A DNA stretch of 64,000 nt from positions 1 through 64,000 of the forward strand of contig JAHDGK010000028.1 in assembly GCA_020627685.1 (NCBI GenBank), given 5' to 3'. Each line of letters opens with the position of its first letter. Positions within the stretch are counted from its first letter, which is position 1. Shown here piece by piece: positions 59,931-64,000 of the stretch. The notes below the pieces were generated by a model, which was not told the DNA's origin, ran no database searches, and saw only the letters and a program-made list of their open reading frames with translations. The position numbers and the translations under genes were made by a program. The DNA comes from Granulosicoccus sp. (GTDB lineage: Bacteria; Pseudomonadota; Gammaproteobacteria; Granulosicoccales; Granulosicoccaceae).

Positions 59931-60683
59931 CTACTGCTTGTTTCGATTCCACCTCATCCCAATGCTCAGGGACGCTTCCTCCTGAAATTCAGCCACCGCA
60001 TAGAAGCGCATATCCATATAGGGATATACAACACCAGCGGCTATATACCCTTGCACTGTTGAGTCGTCTCGGGCGAGTTGGTCGACGGTTTGCCTATCGG
60101 CAAATACGATTCTACGGGTGCGTTGATTGCCTATTCCGACCGCTGCATAACCGGTTAAGCCGTTGTCTAGTAATGGTTGTTTGGGGCTCAATAGTAATGT
60201 TGCGAATACTGAGCGTTGGTTGTAATCGACACTTGCCTGACGACCGCCTACAGAGATAAGCGTGTCTACCGTATTTTCCTCATCAATGTAGGACACTTTT
60301 AAAATTGACCGTGTGCCGTAAAGGTCAGGCAGGCCCAGGTAATAAAAACCGGAGCCAATGCTGGTACCGCCGAATTTTACTGTGCTGTCAGGTGTCAGGT
60401 CGTCAAGATTCCCAAACGAGCGGCTGGTTTCAATAAAGGGTGCAACGTGATTGTTAAAGATAGGGCGAAGCGTAGCCCTAACTCCAATGCGGTGAGAATC
60501 TGCCTGAACACGCGCAGCGACATCAAGGCTAAATTGTTTGAGTTGCATGCTGTCGAAAGATTGACCATCTGTCACGCTTAGGGTGTCGGCGTAAGTTGAT
60601 TGACATGTAACCAAGACAGACAAGAGAAAGACCTTGCTAAGTGTCGTGAATGACCTATTAGGAATACGGGAGTTTCTAAACAT
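59931..60683 (-). CDS. Secreted protein, probable outer-membrane beta-barrel, unknown function
   Basis: A 250-residue protein with signal peptide (about 1-32, MFRNSRIPNRSFTTLSKVFLLSVLVTC... ending near TYA). The mature part is rich in alternating hydrophobic/polar strands, such as GYIAAGVVYPYMDMRFYAVAEFQ, and ends in SIGMRWNRNK; the pattern suggests a small barrel, but the last residue is not the aromatic one usual for barrels. Start 60683 was preferred over 60695. Divergent from the LVIVD membrane protein. Confidence 0.6.
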   Translation of the reverse strand: MFRNSRIPNRSFTTLSKVFLLSVLVTCQSTYADTLSVTDGQSFDSMQLKQFSLDVAARVQADSHRIGVRATLRPIFNNHVAPFIETSRSFGNLDDLTPDSTVKFGGTSIGSGFYYLGLPDLYGTRSILKVSYIDEENTVDTLISVGGRQASVDYNQRSVFATLLLSPKQPLLDNGLTGYAAVGIGNQRTRRIVFADRQTVDQLARDDSTVQGYIAAGVVYPYMDMRFYAVAEFQEEASLSIGMRWNRNKQ

Positions 60684-60748
60684 ATATGGGTCCATTCGGT
60701 ATCACGACACAAGTTGTGATTGCACAATCAGGATTGAAGTTTTTGTCT

Positions 60749-61771
60749 ATGTTGAATAGTTATATATCAAGATTGGACAGTTCACAGCGAGTAAAGGGTT
60801 TTATCCTGGCGCTGTGTGCCTTACTGGTGGGTGCGCTTTACTACGGTGTTTACCGGCAACACCCGGTGTTGCAATCAGTCCCTGGATTCAGCGCATTTGC
60901 TCATTCGTTTAGTCAAATGTATCCGTTGGGATTCAAGCTGCTTTGGCTACCATCCTTAGTACATTCATTCGCAACATTTCTGTGTCTGCATTGCCTTCTT
61001 TCGCAAAACAAATCTGCAATGCGGGTTCACTATCGCTCGTTGGTCTTATGTTTATTAATAGGCTTAGAAGTGTTTGTTGGACATGTAGATGTCTTGGACA
61101 TGTTGGCCATTGTTGCGGGAGCTATTCTGGCTGAGTTGCTTGTCTACTCTTTGTGTAAGAAACAGCCTTTAGCTCAAGAAGGTATGTATACGGTCACGTT
61201 GCTAGGAAACCGCAAAAGTAAGTTCCGGGTGTTCTTAATAGGCACGTTCTCAGGTTCTTTAGCCTTAGGGTCTTACTACGATGGTGGAGGCAGCTATTCA
61301 GAGTGTGCGACTTACGACGGCGACTATTGTGTAGAGTACAAGCGACCTGCAGTGCCTGTTTATATGAGTTACCAGCACTTGAGGCAAGCCGTTCAGGTTG
61401 GGGTTGCAAGACCGCCTGACAGGTTAGGTAGGGTTTATCTGTATCAAAACTATGTGTTCTTGAATGAGGTCAATGAAGGAATACACGTTATTGATAACAG
61501 TGATCCCACCGCGCCAGTTAACTTAGGATTCATAAGAGTGCCGGGGAATACGGACATTGCCATCAGAGACAATTATCTGTATGCCGATAGTTATATTGAT
61601 TTGGTTATATTGGATTTGAGCAATCCAACTGAGGTGCAAATTGTCGGGAGGCAGGAAAATATCTTTCCTTATGATGCGTTTCAGAACATTCCGTACAACA
61701 TCAATCTCTCTAGTTACGACATAGACGCAGAGCAAGGCGTCATTGTTTCCTACCAGTTGTCCGGAGGTTGA
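60749..61771 (+). CDS. Membrane protein with C-terminal LVIVD-type propeller repeats
   Basis: A 340-residue protein: four hydrophobic segments in the N-terminal half (about 18-36, 60-78, 92-108 and 118-133), a further one near 163-180, then an extracytoplasmic part with repeats of the LVIVD kind (IHVIDNSDPTAPVNLGFI, LVILDLSNPTEVQIVG). Cysteines (ATYDGDYCVEYKR) may bond outside the cytoplasm. The GGAGG for the next gene lies inside its last codons, and its stop overlaps the spacer by one base, so the two are co-translated. I do not recognise the N-terminal domain. Start 60749 is tentative; the frame is open to 60686. Confidence 0.65.
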   Translation: MLNSYISRLDSSQRVKGFILALCALLVGALYYGVYRQHPVLQSVPGFSAFAHSFSQMYPLGFKLLWLPSLVHSFATFLCLHCLLSQNKSAMRVHYRSLVLCLLIGLEVFVGHVDVLDMLAIVAGAILAELLVYSLCKKQPLAQEGMYTVTLLGNRKSKFRVFLIGTFSGSLALGSYYDGGGSYSECATYDGDYCVEYKRPAVPVYMSYQHLRQAVQVGVARPPDRLGRVYLYQNYVFLNEVNEGIHVIDNSDPTAPVNLGFIRVPGNTDIAIRDNYLYADSYIDLVILDLSNPTEVQIVGRQENIFPYDAFQNIPYNINLSSYDIDAEQGVIVSYQLSGG

Positions 61772-61772
61772 T

Positions 61773-62549
61773 ATGAAATTTGCTTTTGTTCTGATACTTA
61801 CCGCAACCGTATTTATTTCAGCTTGTAATGACGAGAGTGTCTCTTCATCAACCGGCGGGGATAGGCTCACGGGTACAGGTGGGTCTACTGCTCGCATGAC
61901 GATAGCGGGGGACTATCTGTACGCTATATCCGGCAGCTCTGTTCAGTTGTTTGATATAGCCAATCCTGCTACGCCGTTACCTTGGACACAAGTACAAATA
62001 GACTGGGATATACAAACGCTTTTTCCCTACGAAGATTATTTGCTTGTCGGTGCTGCTGATGGCATGCATATTCTTGACAATACCGACCCCGCATCCCCTC
62101 AGTACGTGGGGGATTTCCAACACGCGCGCACCATTGATCCTGTTGTTGCGCAAAATGATATTGCGTACATCACGCTTAAGGTTGATACATCACAACCTGA
62201 CACTGGCATAACCAATCAGATGAATGTCGTGGATATTTCCGATGTCACACAGCCTGTCTTACTCAATACCATTCCTATGCAAGGACCTGCTGGACTGTCT
62301 GTATCTGGTAATCGCTTATATGTCTGTGACGGAATTGCAGGGCTGAAAACGTTTGACATCTCGAACGCCACTCAGCCGGTTGCACAAGGTGCGGTGCCAG
62401 GTGTCGATTGTAGTGATGTCATAGCTGCAAACAGTCTTCTATATGTCATTGATAACGATGGCTTAACGCAGTACGACACGACTACCGATACACCCTTGTC
62501 TATAAGCAGAATAGAAACAGAGCCGGTTGTTTATTCAGTAGGTAGGTAG
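61773..62549 (+). CDS. Lipoprotein with LVIVD-type propeller repeats
   Basis: A 258-residue lipoprotein with lipobox VFISAC, so Cys18 is modified. The sequence MKFAFVLILTATV is the signal. The rest is a run of short repeats: SVQLFDIANPATPLPW, GMHILDNTDPASPQYVG, QMNVVDISDVTQPVLLN, GLKTFDISNATQPVAQG, typical of the LVIVD propeller family. It follows the membrane-bound LVIVD protein by one base, behind GGAGG. The same repeat type in both suggests a pair or a complex at the envelope. Confidence 0.8.
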   Translation: MKFAFVLILTATVFISACNDESVSSSTGGDRLTGTGGSTARMTIAGDYLYAISGSSVQLFDIANPATPLPWTQVQIDWDIQTLFPYEDYLLVGAADGMHILDNTDPASPQYVGDFQHARTIDPVVAQNDIAYITLKVDTSQPDTGITNQMNVVDISDVTQPVLLNTIPMQGPAGLSVSGNRLYVCDGIAGLKTFDISNATQPVAQGAVPGVDCSDVIAANSLLYVIDNDGLTQYDTTTDTPLSISRIETEPVVYSVGR

Positions 62550-62557
62550 ATGAGACC

Positions 62558-63475
62558 TTAACGTTTCGTCGCAAGGTCTAAGCAGACTGCAGCAATGATG
62601 ATGGCACCGCCAAGTAACGATACAGGCGCTAATTCGGTACCAATCAGCCAGCCAGCTGATGCCGTGGCAACCAGTATTTCAGTCATCGTGAGCAATGAGG
62701 CCGTTGGGGCGGGTATACGCCGTGCACCCCATATTTGTCCGAGCATTGAGGGGAAAAAAATCGCGGCTCCAAAGACGACGGCTAATGGAAGTGTTTTCGC
62801 AAGGTCAACAGATTGCGCCGTTACAGTGGCGGTTAATTCGGCCACTTCCCAGAACTGAAGAGACAGTGCGCAAAGGCTTGCAAGCACACATCCAGCAAAT
62901 ATGGTGGCGGTGGTACTGGCAAACGGTGGCGTATCCTCTTTACTTCTCAGTAGAGACAAGCTGCACCCCCAGCAAAACCCAGCAGCTATTGCGCACCAGT
63001 CTCCGATGTTGTCGGGCACCGGAAAAGCAAACCCTCCACCCAGTAGTAACCATACACCCAATAAGGCGGCGGCTATGACCAATAGTTGTTTCCGCGTTAT
63101 GGGTTCCCCGTAGAGCACCCGTGCTGAAAGCGTTGTCCATAACGGTAGGAGGTAAAACAGGAAAATCGCTTTGATGACGTCTGTATATAGAATGGCCGTG
63201 AAGTAGAGCACGGTCGATAGGCTCAGAGCTAATCCGACCACCCAGCCGTTAACAGTTGTTAATTCTGCCAGCTCGCGTTTCCAGTAGGTGAACGCTAATG
63301 CAGGCACAAATGCAGCCGCCAAAACCAGCGCAACGGCCCACAGGCCGGGTATTCCAGCTTGTTCAAGGTATCTTAAGGGGATCCAAAAAAGCCCCCAAAC
63401 GGCTGCTCCGAGGGTCACGGCCCAGGCACCCGGTCTGTCGGTCTTTGTGTATCCTGTAGCGCGGGAGTTTGTCAT
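62558..63475 (-). CDS. EamA/DMT family transporter
   Basis: A 305-residue protein with ten membrane segments in two EamA repeats. The first begins with AVTLGAAVWGLFWIPLRYLEQAGI, and the second with GDWCAIAAGFCWGCSLSLLRSKED. Start ATG 63475 is preferred to a TTG at 63502. Substrate unknown. It is convergent with the lipoprotein gene, 8 bases away. Confidence 0.85.
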   Translation of the reverse strand: MTNSRATGYTKTDRPGAWAVTLGAAVWGLFWIPLRYLEQAGIPGLWAVALVLAAAFVPALAFTYWKRELAELTTVNGWVVGLALSLSTVLYFTAILYTDVIKAIFLFYLLPLWTTLSARVLYGEPITRKQLLVIAAALLGVWLLLGGGFAFPVPDNIGDWCAIAAGFCWGCSLSLLRSKEDTPPFASTTATIFAGCVLASLCALSLQFWEVAELTATVTAQSVDLAKTLPLAVVFGAAIFFPSMLGQIWGARRIPAPTASLLTMTEILVATASAGWLIGTELAPVSLLGGAIIIAAVCLDLATKR

Positions 63476-63528
63476 GCGTTGAGTGTATTCGCTATAACGC
63501 AAATTAAAACTGTAAACAGGAGAAAGTT

Positions 63529-63930
63529 GTGGATTTCTTAAAAGTAGGTCAGGAATTACTGGGCGACAAAATGGGTGATATGGGCGGCATCATGGATGCT
63601 ATCTCAGGCCTAACAAGTGGTGAAGGCTTAGACATTGCCGGTATCGCTGAGAAGCTGAAAGAAGGCGGTTTAGGCGATCAAGTCAGTTCTTGGCTCGGCG
63701 ATGGTGAAAATGCGCCAGTCTCTGCTGATCAGCTAACCAGCGCGCTGGGTGAAGATAAGATCGGTGAAATGGCATCTAAGCTGGGAGTTGATTCCGGTGC
63801 AGCAGCAGAATCACTGTCTCAAGTTATGCCATCTTTGATGGATAAAATGAGTGAAGGTGGGAGCTTGCTGGAGTCTTTAGGTTCCGGTGGAAGCCCTGCT
63901 GATATTGCGAAAAGCCTGTTCGGTAAATAA
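63529..63930 (+). CDS. YidB/DUF937-like protein
   Basis: A 133-residue Gly/Ser/Ala-rich soluble protein. The central pattern GDQVSSWLGDGENAPVSADQLTSALGEDKIGEMASKLG matches the DUF937/YidB family, whose role is unknown. Start GTG 63529 follows CAGGAGAA. The Gly/Leu-rich ends (SGGSPADIAKSLFGK) are typical. Monocistronic. Confidence 0.85.
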   Translation: MDFLKVGQELLGDKMGDMGGIMDAISGLTSGEGLDIAGIAEKLKEGGLGDQVSSWLGDGENAPVSADQLTSALGEDKIGEMASKLGVDSGAAAESLSQVMPSLMDKMSEGGSLLESLGSGGSPADIAKSLFGK

Positions 63931-64000
63931 TAAACGCTGTCTCCATGGTTACATCGGTAGTGGTTGAGTTGATAAGCTGAATTTGCTTGTCAGCTATGAC

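Overview
The window looks like chromosomal DNA of a marine, heterotrophic gammaproteobacterium close to its replication origin. The order mnmG-rsmG-parA-parB-atpIBEFHAGDC, with glmU-glmS further on, is the standard gammaproteobacterial origin-proximal arrangement. A protease tail resembling GlyGly-CTERM and the methylated-amine and organosulfonate genes fit a coastal or host/algae-associated marine lifestyle. I cannot name the species; all assignments rest on reading the sequence without a database search.

Region by region. (1) 1-10.7 kb: end of mnmG, rsmG, the ParAB segregation pair and a complete nine-gene F1Fo ATP synthase operon closed by an intrinsic terminator. (2) 10.8-29 kb: an accessory stretch between atpC and glmU, where many relatives have these genes nearly adjacent. 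It holds a tripartite tricarboxylate transporter (tctCBA) joined to an acylating aldehyde dehydrogenase and an acyl-CoA ligase resembling sulfoacetate genes sauS and sauT, with a convergent TauE/SafE exporter. It also holds a MarR/aminotransferase divergon, a four-gene unit of secreted protease, small secreted protein, response regulator and histidine kinase, and a TetR/NmrA divergon with two perfect operators. (3) 29-38.7 kb: glmU-glmS, two transporters, a DsbA-fold isomerase, an orphan peptide-type binding protein, and a GH16 glycoside hydrolase whose catalytic domain is split by three fibronectin-III-like modules.

(4) 38.7-56.4 kb: the functional centre, a methylated-amine supercluster. 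From one divergent control region (about 49.7-49.8 kb), tmoXWV-tdm run rightward (TMAO import and demethylation). mgsABC-gmaS-dmmDABC-amt plus a small membrane-protein gene run leftward (dimethylamine monooxygenation, methylamine capture as gamma-glutamylmethylamide, conversion to N-methylglutamate, ammonium transport). An XRE-cupin regulator lies at the far end. Together they take TMAO to N-methylglutamate; N-methylglutamate dehydrogenase is not in the window. (5) 56.4-64 kb: a large secreted GH10 enzyme with five Fn3-like modules, a secreted barrel-like protein, a pair of LVIVD-type envelope proteins, an EamA transporter and a YidB-like protein.

No tRNA, rRNA, CRISPR array, insertion sequence or phage gene was recognised. 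Several strong hairpins sit in operons directly after binding-protein genes, probably setting expression of the binding protein above that of the membrane subunits.
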